NCBI GenBank assembly: GCA_002747395.1
Contig: PDPE01000034.1
Coordinates: forward strand, 30,997-94,996
Direction: 5' to 3'
Length of the DNA stretch: 64,000 nucleotides
From: Pseudomonadota bacterium
GTDB taxonomy: Bacteria; Pseudomonadota; Gammaproteobacteria; Pseudomonadales; Oleiphilaceae
Shown here: in pieces, positions 8,998 through 17,490 of the stretch
Position numbering within the stretch: position 1 is the first letter of the stretch
Layout of the letters: every line of letters starts with the position of its first letter
Made by a program: the position numbers and the translations under genes
The notes under the pieces: model-generated
Told to the model about the DNA's origin: nothing
The model's database searches: none
Seen by the model: only the letters and a program-made list of their open reading frames with translations

Positions 8998-10240
8998 TAA
9001 CACAAGTTTCACAAAAATCCTGGTTGGCCTGGCCATTGTCAGTGCCATTCAAGGCTGCAACTGGGAAGACAAATACGCCGTAGTTGACTGTTCCGCCAAA
9101 GCTGATCCCGGTATCGTGGACTGCCGAAGTGATGGAACCGTTATCGACGATGGTGGCGGCGGAACCGGGTTTGAAGACAATAACGGCAATATGGTCAGCT
9201 TCGAGCGTGATACCTCCCAACTACAGCTTCTGACTGAAACTGACAGCACGACCTGGTCAGAATCCCATGAAGATCAAATCGATTTGCTCGTCAGCGCTTC
9301 AGCCGACCAGATTTTTGTTGGCAGTAAATTCCACAACTATTTACACTCATTCCAAAGCGATGCCCTGGGCAAACTCACTCCTCTCGACGCCAATGTTTTT
9401 CTCCATGTGAGTGGTGATCGCTATGAGGTTGATGCAGTTACCGGAGCTTCCGAACAGGTGTTCAATCAGTTGTCAATCAACACAGTCGGGGCAGAAACCC
9501 TGCTTGTCGCACAGGCCGGGAAGTATAAAGGCAGCAGCGCGAGTACCGGTGTCGGGGTTTATATCGAGCCTTTGCTGACGCTGGGCGCAGTTCCCGCACT
9601 GAGCTTTGCCTCGGGCGACAGCCATAACTTCATCAGTTACAGCTCTGTTCGCGCCAGTACCTCCCGCCCTGACGGAACACAAATTGCCGTCACCGGTGAT
9701 GATCGTATGGTCAAAACCTACAATACAGGTAACTTCACCACAGCAGCCGTTAGCGCCAGACTCGGGATTCGGGGAAGCTCGATCACTTACAGCGCCGATG
9801 CAGAATCACTCTACGTTGGCGGCCTGGCATTGGTTCCTGCAGTCGTCGCGCTTGACAGCAAAGACCTCTCTGAACGCTGGACAATCGACGTTGCCGACAA
9901 ACCGGTTGCCCTCTTGCCAGAATCATCAGGAGGCGTAGTTGCCGTGTTGGCATCCGGCAGTTCGGCATACTGGTTACCCAAAGACGGTGATAAGGAAAAA
10001 ATCGTCACCATCCCCCTTGCAACCCAGGCCTCCGCAGCGGCTATTGGCAGTGATGGAACAATCCTGGCAACAGGTGATACTGACAGGGGCGTTGAGGTCA
10101 TCAGCCTGAAAACAGGCCAACGGGCCCGAATCACACATAGTGATGCGGTTCAGGCTGTTGCAATTGATGGCTTCGGTAACCTGTGGGTGGTCAGTCAGAG
10201 AAGTTTGAAAGGTTACCAGTTACCAGATGGTTTTGAGTAG
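8987..10240 (+). CDS. Surface lipoprotein B, beta-propeller-like, with ApbE flavinylation-type motif
   Basis: The protein has 417 residues. A lipobox (IQGC, Cys24) is followed by a Gly-rich tether (residues 55-60). Repeated blade-like segments follow (STSRPDGTQIAVTGDDRMVK, ITYSADAESLYVGG, AAAIGSDGTILATGD). Residues 149-155 read DAVTGAS, an excellent ApbE acceptor motif with Ser155 as the candidate FMN site. The start lies inside the end of the DUF3570 gene with a GGGAG ribosome-binding site, so it closes the coupled operon that begins with the thioredoxin. It resembles lipoprotein A around the motif. I infer an exported electron carrier; the partner is unknown. Confidence 0.65.
   Translation: MSCNNTSFTKILVGLAIVSAIQGCNWEDKYAVVDCSAKADPGIVDCRSDGTVIDDGGGGTGFEDNNGNMVSFERDTSQLQLLTETDSTTWSESHEDQIDLLVSASADQIFVGSKFHNYLHSFQSDALGKLTPLDANVFLHVSGDRYEVDAVTGASEQVFNQLSINTVGAETLLVAQAGKYKGSSASTGVGVYIEPLLTLGAVPALSFASGDSHNFISYSSVRASTSRPDGTQIAVTGDDRMVKTYNTGNFTTAAVSARLGIRGSSITYSADAESLYVGGLALVPAVVALDSKDLSERWTIDVADKPVALLPESSGGVVAVLASGSSAYWLPKDGDKEKIVTIPLATQASAAAIGSDGTILATGDTDRGVEVISLKTGQRARITHSDAVQAVAIDGFGNLWVVSQRSLKGYQLPDGFE
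9431..9451 (+). other. Flavinylation-type motif DAVTGAS in lipoprotein B
   Basis: These codons encode D149 to S155 and fit the ApbE target consensus at every fixed position. Modification itself cannot be seen from DNA. Confidence 0.55.
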
Positions 10241-10360
10241 CATTCGGACAGGTTCAATAAAACAGAAACGGGAGATGTATTCACCGATTTCCCGTTATTT
10301 GTGGCTGACGAGAAGTGATTGACCAGAAGTGATTGACGAAAACTGGCTGGCGAGAAGTGG
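10241..10360. repeat. Degenerate tandem repeats between convergent lipoprotein B and apbE
   Basis: The element GAGAAGTG(A/G)-TT/CT recurs three times at 10309-10366 (agaagtgattgac, agaagtgattgac, agaagtggctagc). A weak hairpin AACGGGA/TCCCGTT at 10267-10296, followed by ATTT, may terminate the operon. Confidence 0.5.
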
Positions 10361-11248
10361 CTAGCGAACGATATTTGGCAAATTGCTGTAGATTTCCTTC
10401 CCCTTACCTACCACCACATATTGAATATGTTCTGGTACAGACAAAGCCGGGTTCAGCATAAGCGCCGTAGAAAACACTCCGGCTTCCAATGTGCCTGGTG
10501 CAATAACCGTAGCTGACAAAATGCTGGCCGGCCCGGTCTGCCTGCTGCTGATAATATGTGCTCCCTTCTTGCCACCGATGGTCACCGTTCGTTCATAAAA
10601 GCCTGACGTGGTCAGTCCTGCGTTTTCCAGCGCCAGTGTACACAACACCTTGTCCGGAGCCAGCGGGTCTTTCACTCCAATAGCGATATAGTCACCATTC
10701 GGCTTGCGCCCCTTTACATGCATGTCTCCACCGTAATTAATCAGGCAACTCACACCGGCTTCACTCGCCAGTGAAGCGGCAACATCGACTGCATACTCCT
10801 TGATAACGCCGCCCAGATCGAAGGCAGTACGGGTATCGCCAAAAACCAGCCAGTCACCATCCAGCGCCCATGAGTCCAACCCCATTACCGGCCGCAACTC
10901 GTTGACCAGTTCTTCCTTTGAAACATCAGGCCGCTCTCGGGACGCCAGCTTGACCGTCCCTATGGCAGGATCGAACAGTCCACCCGTGAGTTCACACAAG
11001 TGACGCATTTGCTGAAAGAGTGCAACCTGTTCCGAATTCAAACGCACTCGTGATGACGTCCGCTGATTCACCTCCCGACTTAGCCAGGAATCGCCCGAAT
11101 AAAAGTTATAGACCCTTTCCAGAGATTTGGTGGATTGATGTATCCTTTTTGCGACAGTTTCCGCCGTTGTTCGCGAACCACTCAGGATGGATATCTCGCA
11201 AGGCACGGTCATGGCAGCAAATTGAAAGCGATGGGGTTGCTGTGTCAT
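10361..11248 (-). CDS. apbE: ApbE-family FAD:protein FMN transferase, atypical active site
   Basis: The protein has 295 residues from the ATG at 11248, chosen for its CGGAG ribosome-binding site. Recognisable family elements are TGGLFDPAIGTV (residues 89-100), AFDLGGVIKEYAVD (142-155) and NYGGDMHV (171-178). Family role: Mg-dependent transfer of FMN from FAD onto Thr/Ser in D-x-x-(S/T)-G-A-(S/T). Three neighbouring exported proteins carry such motifs, so they are the obvious substrates. Oddities: the usual HIIDPRTG reads HIISSRQTG (231-239), and the C-terminal ADxxxT metal motif reads AGVFST, with Gly257 where Asp is expected. No strong lipobox or signal peptide is visible. It may be specialised or impaired. 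Confidence 0.8.
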   Translation of the reverse strand: MTQQPHRFQFAAMTVPCEISILSGSRTTAETVAKRIHQSTKSLERVYNFYSGDSWLSREVNQRTSSRVRLNSEQVALFQQMRHLCELTGGLFDPAIGTVKLASRERPDVSKEELVNELRPVMGLDSWALDGDWLVFGDTRTAFDLGGVIKEYAVDVAASLASEAGVSCLINYGGDMHVKGRKPNGDYIAIGVKDPLAPDKVLCTLALENAGLTTSGFYERTVTIGGKKGAHIISSRQTGPASILSATVIAPGTLEAGVFSTALMLNPALSVPEHIQYVVVGKGKEIYSNLPNIVR

Positions 11249-11480
11249 ATTGGCTCCGCAGAATTGGTAAACTGCGACGTTGGGAATGAGGATGGAATAG
11301 TAAAACCGGCTGAACAAAAATACAAGCGAGAATCATTCGCAATGCACTCACCTGGTATTATTCATCACTCCAGGGTGCAGTCGATGTTGTGATTGTTGCA
11401 TCATTTTTTAGCTGCTAAGATGGTAAAAAAAACAGTATCACCCGCCAAAAACAAAATAATAACCCGAGGAGAACAATAGA
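11249..11480. other. Divergent intergenic region apbE / acyl-CoA dehydrogenase
   Basis: The gap contains the leaders of both genes. A strong AGGAG ribosome-binding site precedes the ATG at 11481. Possible promoter elements for the dehydrogenase (TTGTTG, then TAAGAT after 17 bases) lie at 11393-11421, but the match is weak. Confidence 0.3.
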
Positions 11481-13178
11481 ATGTACCTGTTAAATCCCAA
11501 AAAATTTGCTCAAACCTACCCGGATGAAACGACCAGACAAATCATGCTGAAAACCATTGATTTTTTTGAAGGTATGGGGCTGGCAAAAACCAAGGCGGAC
11601 TATGAAAGCCGTCGCTGGTATACCGAGTTTCTGGAATTTAATAAAAAAGAACAGATTTTTGCGACCCTGCTGACTCCTGAAGGCTACGGCGAAGAAGGTG
11701 CACGCTGGGATACCACAAGGATTACCGACTTTGCCGAGATTCTGGGTTTCTACGGTTTAACCTATTGGTATTGTTTTCAGGTGTCCGCACTGGGAGTCGG
11801 CCCGATTTTTCTTGGTGACAATGAAGAACTGAAGAAAAGGACGGTCAGGTTACTCCAGGATGGTGAAATTTTTGCGTTTGGCCTGTCAGAAAAAGAACAT
11901 GGTGCAGATATCTATTCCTCGGAAATGAAGCTGATACCGCAAGGCGACGGGAAGTATATCGCAAGAGGTGAGAAGTACTATATTGGCAACGGTAACAAGG
12001 CCGCTCTGGTATCCACTTTCGGCAAAATAGACGGCACCGATGATTATGTGTTTTTTGCAGTAGATTCCCAACATGAAAACTACGAATGTATCAAAAACAT
12101 CATTAACAACCAGGACTATGTCGCCAACTACCGCCTGAACGATTACCCGATTACCGATGCGGATATTTCCGCAAAAGGCCGCAAAGCCTGGGATGACTCC
12201 CTTAACACCATTAACATTATGAAGTTTAATCTGGGTTTTGCCTCGCTGGGTATTTGTACCCACGCCTACCATGAAGCGATCGACCACGCATCCAAACGGC
12301 GACTGTTCGATCATTACGTTACCGATTTTGTCCACATCAAGCAGTTGTTCGTTGATTCCTACACCCGTTTGACCGCGATGCGACTGTTCGCACACCGGGC
12401 TCGGGATTACATGCGCACAGCCAGTGCCGATGACCGCCGCTACCTGCTGTTCAATCCTATGGTAAAAATGAAAGTGACCACCCAGGGTGAAGAAGTCATT
12501 GACCTGCTATGGGATATTATTGCGGCAAAAGGGTTCGAAAAAGACATGTATTTTGAAAACGCCGTCATGGATATTCGCGCCCTGCCCAAACTGGAAGGAA
12601 CAGTGCACATCAATATGGCGCTGATTATTAAATTCATGGCCAATTATTTTTTCAAACCGGCCAAATTTGAAGATGTGCCCGTCCGTCGTGAAGGGGTAAA
12701 TGATGACTTCCTGTTTCACCAGGGTGCCACCAAAGGCCTGGGCAAGACCCGCTTCCACGACTATAAACTGGCCTATGACAAGTGCAAACTGCCCAATGTG
12801 AAAATCTTCAAACGACAGATTTCCACCTTCAAGAAAATGCTGATAGCAGCACGCCCCAACAAGAACCAGATAAAAGACATCGATTTTCTGCTGGTTGTAG
12901 GTGAGCTGTTTACCCTGGTGGCCTATGGGCAGTTGATACTGGAAAGCTGGGACAAAAACAAAATAGATGACGACCTGATCGATCAGATTTTTGATTTTAT
13001 GGTTCGGGATTTCTCCAAATACTCATTGCAGCTTTACTCCAAAACCGGCAGCACTCGTGTACAACAGGCATTCTGCCAGATGATGATCAGCAAGCCGAAG
13101 AGAGATGATCGTCGCTACAACCGGGTTTGGACAGAGTTCGCCTATGCCAAGAAAGATACTTATGTAATGAACCCTTAA
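11481..13178 (+). CDS. Acyl-CoA dehydrogenase family protein
   Basis: The protein has 565 residues and follows an ideal AGGAG ribosome-binding site. It carries the acyl-CoA dehydrogenase fold: an N-terminal helical domain, a middle beta domain (FAFGLSEKEHGADIYSS, substrate/FAD region) and a C-terminal helical bundle. The segment KLEGTVHIN holds the Glu in the position of the catalytic base of several subfamilies. It is longer than the typical 380-400 residues, with an extra C-terminal helical extension of about 150 residues, as in long-chain or bacterial paralogue groups. Family role: FAD-dependent alpha,beta-desaturation of acyl-CoA. No electron-transfer flavoprotein or beta-oxidation genes are adjacent, so the chain length handled is unknown. 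Confidence 0.8.
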   Translation: MYLLNPKKFAQTYPDETTRQIMLKTIDFFEGMGLAKTKADYESRRWYTEFLEFNKKEQIFATLLTPEGYGEEGARWDTTRITDFAEILGFYGLTYWYCFQVSALGVGPIFLGDNEELKKRTVRLLQDGEIFAFGLSEKEHGADIYSSEMKLIPQGDGKYIARGEKYYIGNGNKAALVSTFGKIDGTDDYVFFAVDSQHENYECIKNIINNQDYVANYRLNDYPITDADISAKGRKAWDDSLNTINIMKFNLGFASLGICTHAYHEAIDHASKRRLFDHYVTDFVHIKQLFVDSYTRLTAMRLFAHRARDYMRTASADDRRYLLFNPMVKMKVTTQGEEVIDLLWDIIAAKGFEKDMYFENAVMDIRALPKLEGTVHINMALIIKFMANYFFKPAKFEDVPVRREGVNDDFLFHQGATKGLGKTRFHDYKLAYDKCKLPNVKIFKRQISTFKKMLIAARPNKNQIKDIDFLLVVGELFTLVAYGQLILESWDKNKIDDDLIDQIFDFMVRDFSKYSLQLYSKTGSTRVQQAFCQMMISKPKRDDRRYNRVWTEFAYAKKDTYVMNP

Positions 13179-13228
13179 ACCGGGTTCATTGTTGTTATTG
13201 CGTATCTACCCACACCTCCATGGGCAGC

Positions 13229-13260
13229 CTGTGCAGGAGCCCGTGGAGGCTCTTGCACAG
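13229..13260. terminator. Strong hairpin between convergent genes
   Basis: The 13-base arms CTGTGCAGGAGCC and GGCTCTTGCACAG pair with one G-U and a 6-base loop. There is no T-run, so it may be a bidirectional terminator or an mRNA 3'-end stabiliser. A smaller palindrome, GGGCAATGCCC, follows at about 13267. Confidence 0.5.
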
Positions 13261-13306
13261 ATCGGGGGCAATGCCCGGAGCGACCTGACTCCTTGCAACC
13301 TCGTTG

Positions 13307-15370
13307 TCACTTGACACCCAGGTTTTCTATATAGGAAATAACCAGTTGCAGTGCATTTTCAGCTTCGACCAGCTCCCCCTCAATGGCTGATTCGGGACCT
13401 GTCACCGGTTGATCGGCTGACCGGGGGGTACTTTCCGGCCCGTCGGCCGCTTTCCGGTTCATACGAAGCTCCAGTTGCTCGTTCAGTCGGGCAATGGATT
13501 CTTTTAGCTGCTCGGCGGCTATTCCGCCTGCTTTTTCTTTCAATGTGGCAATAATTGCGCAGGATTTGGCAAAGTCACCGGCAGAACAGGCTTCCGAAAT
13601 TTTATCGACGGCATCACGCTGCCTGTCATGGAAACGTGTCAACGACCGGTTTAACCGGGCCTCGTCTCCACCTGCCAGAGCAAGCGCCCTTGTCATATCT
13701 ATCACTTTAAATTTGCTTGCCCTTTCCTCATGCAAAACATGCGCATCGATCTGCCTTATGCGTGCCACATCTTGTTCCATCTCGGCTTGCCTTACCTTCT
13801 CTTCCTGTATCAAGGCATTCACATCAATCAGCTTTTCAACGCTTTCTTTGCTTTCGCCACTATCATCCCTGTAAATATCAGCCTTGCCGACCTCCCCGTT
13901 TTGGTGAAATTGACTATCTGTGAACTCCGGCACGATAAGATCCAGCACGGGTAAATCTTCCTCTTCCTTATCGTATGACTGGTCACCCCGGCCTGACAAC
14001 GCTGTTTTGCTCAAATCGGGTTTCCACCCGGCCAGGGCCGTAACAATCAGAATCAGCTCAAAAATCAGCAGGCCTGTGATAACGACATCTTCCGCCCGAA
14101 TACTGACAGTCACCAGACCCAGGGCTGAAAGCTGATTCAGCAAGAAGCCCCCAAATAAAACCAGAGCGGCAAACAGGTAACTTTTTCCGCCATTCACTCC
14201 GGCCCTGGCAACGGCAAAACCGACTATCACGAAAATGACGGTGTTGAGTGCAAGTAAATAACCGGTCACCTGAGTCAGGAAGTCGTATTCAACGAGGAAA
14301 CATAAAAAAGTATTCCACAGCCCGCTCGCAACCACGAACAGTAAAGCACGATCAATCCACGGAAACCGCGCTTTTGTATTGAAGCGCAGTCTGGAAAACT
14401 GGCCAAGTACGGTAAAGACAAGAGCCGGAAGCACGAACAGAGCCAAAGGCCCCCAGCGATTCCGGTCAAAATCCAGTACACCAAAGTCCCTTTCCCAAAG
14501 ATGGCCATTCAATGCAACAACGCAGAAGGCCAGTAACGCAACACTTGTCAGAGCAAATAAAAAGTGCCACTGGCCGCTGCCAACAAACGCAAACAGACTG
14601 ATAAAAATCAGAACACCCAGGACACCATAGATCGTCCCCTGTATCGCACCTTTCCTGAATAAAAACTGTTGCAAGGCGGCACTACCAAAAACCCTGGCTT
14701 CTGGCAGAAACACCCCTTCGGTCGATATGTGCACATAGAACTCAAAGGGGCCGGCATTCAGGAGCCGACCGGCAAAGTGCTGCTGACTCAGCTCATTCAG
14801 ATTAAAAAACGTATAGGGCAAATCGAGTGACTTGCTGCCTGCTGAAAAACTGCGCTTGATAGAACGCATCACCTTGTGGCCGGCAGCATCAATCAGGTAC
14901 AGGTCAAGCACTCCTTTTAACGGCATCCGGAAGGCAAGCCACCAGTTCCCGGTGCGACCATGCTCATCTGCTTCTATCGACAATCGCCCCCGCAGCCATG
15001 CGGAGTGGTAATTTCCCGTTTTCCTTACCTGGCTGTCATCAAATGGAACCCATTGACCGTTGAACCGGCTATGGGAAATTTGCTCCACAGAGGTAGCGGA
15101 AACCGGCGACCGCGTAGTCCAGAATTGAACATGCACCTCCCGATTTTGACGATTTTTATCTAGCACGGTCGCAGGAACAACCGACACAGGCGCGGCATCC
15201 TCTTCTGCCAACCTGTCTGCCCGATCACTTGCTGCTTCAGCATACCCGCAAAACAGTACTGACAATACAGCCATTTTCAGTGTAAAAACCATAACAGGCA
15301 AACACCGGGTTACCACGAAAAAAACAAGTTGCCGAACACCACTTGCCAGGCATAAACAGGATTGATACAT
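13307..15370 (-). CDS. 7TMR-DISM membrane receptor with degenerate C-terminal HPt domain
   Basis: The protein has 687 residues from the ATG at 15370, chosen for an AGGA ribosome-binding site; ATGs at 15397 and 15292 are alternatives. A signal/anchor segment comes first. An extracytoplasmic 7TMR-DISM extracellular-type domain (about residues 70-230) follows, then about seven membrane helices (240-440). The cytoplasmic tail has a Glu-rich coiled coil and an HPt-like helical bundle (LAGGDEARLNRSLTRF, then TLKEKAGGIAA). In the HPt consensus (AHTLKGAAGNIGA) the phospho-accepting His aligns with Ala here, so it probably cannot relay phosphate. No kinase or cyclase domain is present. I infer a signalling receptor acting by protein contact. 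Confidence 0.65.
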   Translation of the reverse strand: MYQSCLCLASGVRQLVFFVVTRCLPVMVFTLKMAVLSVLFCGYAEAASDRADRLAEEDAAPVSVVPATVLDKNRQNREVHVQFWTTRSPVSATSVEQISHSRFNGQWVPFDDSQVRKTGNYHSAWLRGRLSIEADEHGRTGNWWLAFRMPLKGVLDLYLIDAAGHKVMRSIKRSFSAGSKSLDLPYTFFNLNELSQQHFAGRLLNAGPFEFYVHISTEGVFLPEARVFGSAALQQFLFRKGAIQGTIYGVLGVLIFISLFAFVGSGQWHFLFALTSVALLAFCVVALNGHLWERDFGVLDFDRNRWGPLALFVLPALVFTVLGQFSRLRFNTKARFPWIDRALLFVVASGLWNTFLCFLVEYDFLTQVTGYLLALNTVIFVIVGFAVARAGVNGGKSYLFAALVLFGGFLLNQLSALGLVTVSIRAEDVVITGLLIFELILIVTALAGWKPDLSKTALSGRGDQSYDKEEEDLPVLDLIVPEFTDSQFHQNGEVGKADIYRDDSGESKESVEKLIDVNALIQEEKVRQAEMEQDVARIRQIDAHVLHEERASKFKVIDMTRALALAGGDEARLNRSLTRFHDRQRDAVDKISEACSAGDFAKSCAIIATLKEKAGGIAAEQLKESIARLNEQLELRMNRKAADGPESTPRSADQPVTGPESAIEGELVEAENALQLVISYIENLGVK

Positions 15371-15656
15371 CTGTCCTGCGACCAAAACTTCACACATCTG
15401 TTAATACCCTAAATACAATTATTCCCTGCACACGATCATTCCCCACACCCGAGTATGCCCCGCACCCCGGGATCAGCTCGTGCTTTCATATCCGTACCCT
15501 TCAATCCTGAGTATAGATCACCGAAGCATATTAACTGACTCTGTGAAAGTAACAATCGCTTTACGGCCTTCAATCTACTAAAATCCTGTCAGGCGAAGCG
15601 AAAATGACACTCCGGCAAAAAATCAAACCAAAACTGCAGCCAGATTCTCTCAACCC

Positions 15657-16118
15657 ATGTTCAACATTGTTTTATACGAACCTGAAATCCCCCCGAATAC
15701 AGGCAATATAATTCGCCTGTCTGCCAACACCGGATGCCATCTGCACCTGATTGAACCGCTCGGGTTTGCACTGGATGAAAAAAAACTGAAAAGGGCAGGG
15801 CTGGACTATCGCGAGTTTACACAAGTGAAAACCCATAAAAACTTCACCGCTTTCATGGAGTCCGAGCAACCGGAAAGGCTATTTGCATTAACAACCAAGG
15901 GAACGAAAACCTACAGCGAGGCACAGTTTAAACCGGGGGACTATTTGATTTTTGGCCCGGAGAGCAGGGGCTTGCCACAATGGTTGAGGGATCAGGCAGG
16001 CACAGATCACTGTCTTCGCCTGCCCATGGCTCCGGATAGCAGAAGCCTGAACCTTTCCAATACTGTCGCCATCATGGTGTATGAAGCCTGGCGACAGAAT
16101 GACTTCGCAATGGAATAA
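15657..16118 (+). CDS. trmL: tRNA (cytidine/uridine(34)-2'-O)-methyltransferase TrmL
   Basis: The protein has 153 residues, the usual length for this minimal SPOUT methyltransferase. Signature segments are [20 protein letters not shown] near the N-terminus, FGPESRGLP for the SAM-binding knot, and [19 protein letters not shown] at the C-terminal knot. Family role: 2'-O-methylation of the wobble base of tRNA-Leu isoacceptors. It converges on secB, with a four-base gap between stops, as in related gammaproteobacteria. Confidence 0.93.
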   Translation: MFNIVLYEPEIPPNTGNIIRLSANTGCHLHLIEPLGFALDEKKLKRAGLDYREFTQVKTHKNFTAFMESEQPERLFALTTKGTKTYSEAQFKPGDYLIFGPESRGLPQWLRDQAGTDHCLRLPMAPDSRSLNLSNTVAIMVYEAWRQNDFAME

Positions 16119-16122
16119 CGAG

Positions 16123-16605
16123 TCAGTGAGCTGTGTCCTGCTGCTCTCCGGCTTCGGCCTGCTTGCGGCGCAACGCTTCCGCGTAAATCACATCAAAGTT
16201 CACCGGCGCAAGCATCAGCGGAGGGAAGCTGCCCTTGTTAACCAGGTTGTCAATGGCTTCCCTTGCATAGGGAAACAGAATATTCGGGCAAAAAGCACCC
16301 AGCGTCTGGCCAAGTTGCGGCCCCTCTATCCCGTTAATCATAAAAACACCGGCTTGCTGAATTTCAACTATAAACGCGGTCTTTTCTCCTACCTTCGCGG
16401 TCACGGTCAAGGCAATGACCACCTCATGCTGTGTATCGGTCAGTTTTCTGTTAGACGAGTTCAGGTCGAGACTGACCTTGGGGCTCCACTCACCCTGAAA
16501 GATTTCGGGGGAATTGGGGGACTCAAAAGACACGTCCTTGATATAGATTCGCTGTAGCGCGAACTGGGGAGCCTGCTGCCCGGAGGCTTCTTGGTTTTCA
16601 GCCAT
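16123..16605 (-). CDS. secB: Protein-export chaperone SecB
   Basis: The protein has 160 residues, the normal length. Family segments include FALQRIYIKDVSFESPNSP at the start and CPNILFPYAREAIDNLV near the end, followed by the short Gln/Glu-rich tail. Role: tetrameric cytoplasmic chaperone that keeps precursor proteins unfolded and hands them to SecA. The start has an AAAGGGA ribosome-binding site. It is followed on the same strand by no close gene; grxC and the rhodanese lie upstream in the conserved grouping. Confidence 0.94.
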   Translation of the reverse strand: MAENQEASGQQAPQFALQRIYIKDVSFESPNSPEIFQGEWSPKVSLDLNSSNRKLTDTQHEVVIALTVTAKVGEKTAFIVEIQQAGVFMINGIEGPQLGQTLGAFCPNILFPYAREAIDNLVNKGSFPPLMLAPVNFDVIYAEALRRKQAEAGEQQDTAH

Positions 16606-16760
16606 GATATGTTTCCCTTTTATTTGTATTACACGGTTTGGATTCTGATTTCTTCTGATTCTGATTACTTCTCGTGTTTAGCGCACTATCGAGAAGTTAA
16701 CTATAAGCCCGGATGGCAAAATATCAACCACCAGGGCACAGCCTCCTGGTGTGGCGACAC

Positions 16761-16804
16761 ACCTCACGTACCAATGCCCAGCACCTCACGTACCAATGCC
16801 CAGC
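16761..16804. repeat. 22-bp perfect tandem duplication across the grxC stop codon
   Basis: The unit ACCTCACGTACCAATGCCCAGC occupies 16761-16782 and again 16783-16804. The right-hand copy contains the last codons and stop of grxC, so the left copy is a duplicated gene end in the downstream gap. Confidence 0.9.
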
Positions 16805-17046
16805 AAGGCATCGAGCTTACCCTGCTCTTCAAGTGCAAAGAGTTGATCGCAACCGCCAACGTGTTGATCGCCTATCCATATCTGGGGCACAGAGGTTTTA
16901 CCGGCTTTTTCAGCCATTTCCGAACGAAGCTCCGGTTTTCCATCCACTCCAATTTCGTTATAAACCACGCTTTTTGAATCAAGCAGCCCTTTTGCCCGAA
17001 TACAAAAAGGGCAAACGCGACTTGTGTAGATAGTAACTTCAACCAT
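16786..17046 (-). CDS. grxC: Glutaredoxin 3
   Basis: The protein has 86 residues, the typical GrxC size. The dithiol active site is CPFC (Cys12, Cys15), the cis-proline glutathione-binding loop is TSVPQIWIG and the glycine turn is HVGGCDQL. Role: glutathione-dependent disulfide reduction in the cytoplasm. It lies just downstream of the membrane-anchored rhodanese on the same strand, and secB follows, a conserved set. The terminal codons lie inside a 22-bp tandem duplication, so the C-terminal residues may have changed recently. Confidence 0.93.
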   Translation of the reverse strand: MVEVTIYTSRVCPFCIRAKGLLDSKSVVYNEIGVDGKPELRSEMAEKAGKTSVPQIWIGDQHVGGCDQLFALEEQGKLDALLGIGT

Positions 17047-17047
17047 G

Positions 17048-17085
17048 AGTACACCTGTTTTTTAGTAGTACACCTATTTTTTGGT
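17048..17085. repeat. 19-bp imperfect tandem duplication across the rhodanese stop codon
   Basis: The unit AGTACACCTGTTTTTTAGT at 17048-17066 recurs with two changes at 17067-17085. The second copy carries the rhodanese stop codon and last codons. This repeats the arrangement at the grxC end 280 bases away. Confidence 0.85.
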
Positions 17086-17490
17086 AAGAGGCAGATTCTG
17101 ACCACGCCACTCTGCCATGCCACCCGCCATTCTGACTACATTCGCATAGCCGAGCCCTTTGAGTGTTTTGGCGGCCATCCCCGAGTGTTGCCCCATTTTA
17201 TCCACTATGACAAGCGTCCTGGATTCATATTTTTTCAACTCATCATGTCGTTCTTTTAACAGGGCCAGAGGAATATGAATACACCCCTTGATTCGCCCTT
17301 CTGAAAAATCTTTTTTCTCGCGCACATCAACAATGACACCCTGATCCCTGTTCGTCAACAACACCACTTGCTGGGGTGTAATCGATGCACCGGCCTTTCG
17401 CCGGTCAACCAGAAAAAGTGCAATCAGCAAACCAAAAAACGTGGAGACCAAAATCCAGTGATTGGTGGCAAATTCAATTATTCTATCCAT
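17074..17490 (-). CDS. Membrane-anchored rhodanese-like protein lacking the catalytic Cys (YibN-like)
   Basis: The protein has 138 residues. One N-terminal membrane helix (about residues 10-27) is followed by a rhodanese fold (VIVDVREKKDFSEGRIKG, then NVVRMAGGMAEW). The active-site loop, normally C-x-x-G-x-x-S, reads DKMGQHS, with Asp in place of the sulfur-carrying Cys. Sulfurtransferase activity is therefore unlikely. Its position next to grxC and secB is conserved in related bacteria, so it is a real gene of unclear function. It may act as a binding or scaffold domain at the inner membrane. Confidence 0.85.
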   Translation of the reverse strand: MDRIIEFATNHWILVSTFFGLLIALFLVDRRKAGASITPQQVVLLTNRDQGVIVDVREKKDFSEGRIKGCIHIPLALLKERHDELKKYESRTLVIVDKMGQHSGMAAKTLKGLGYANVVRMAGGMAEWRGQNLPLTKK

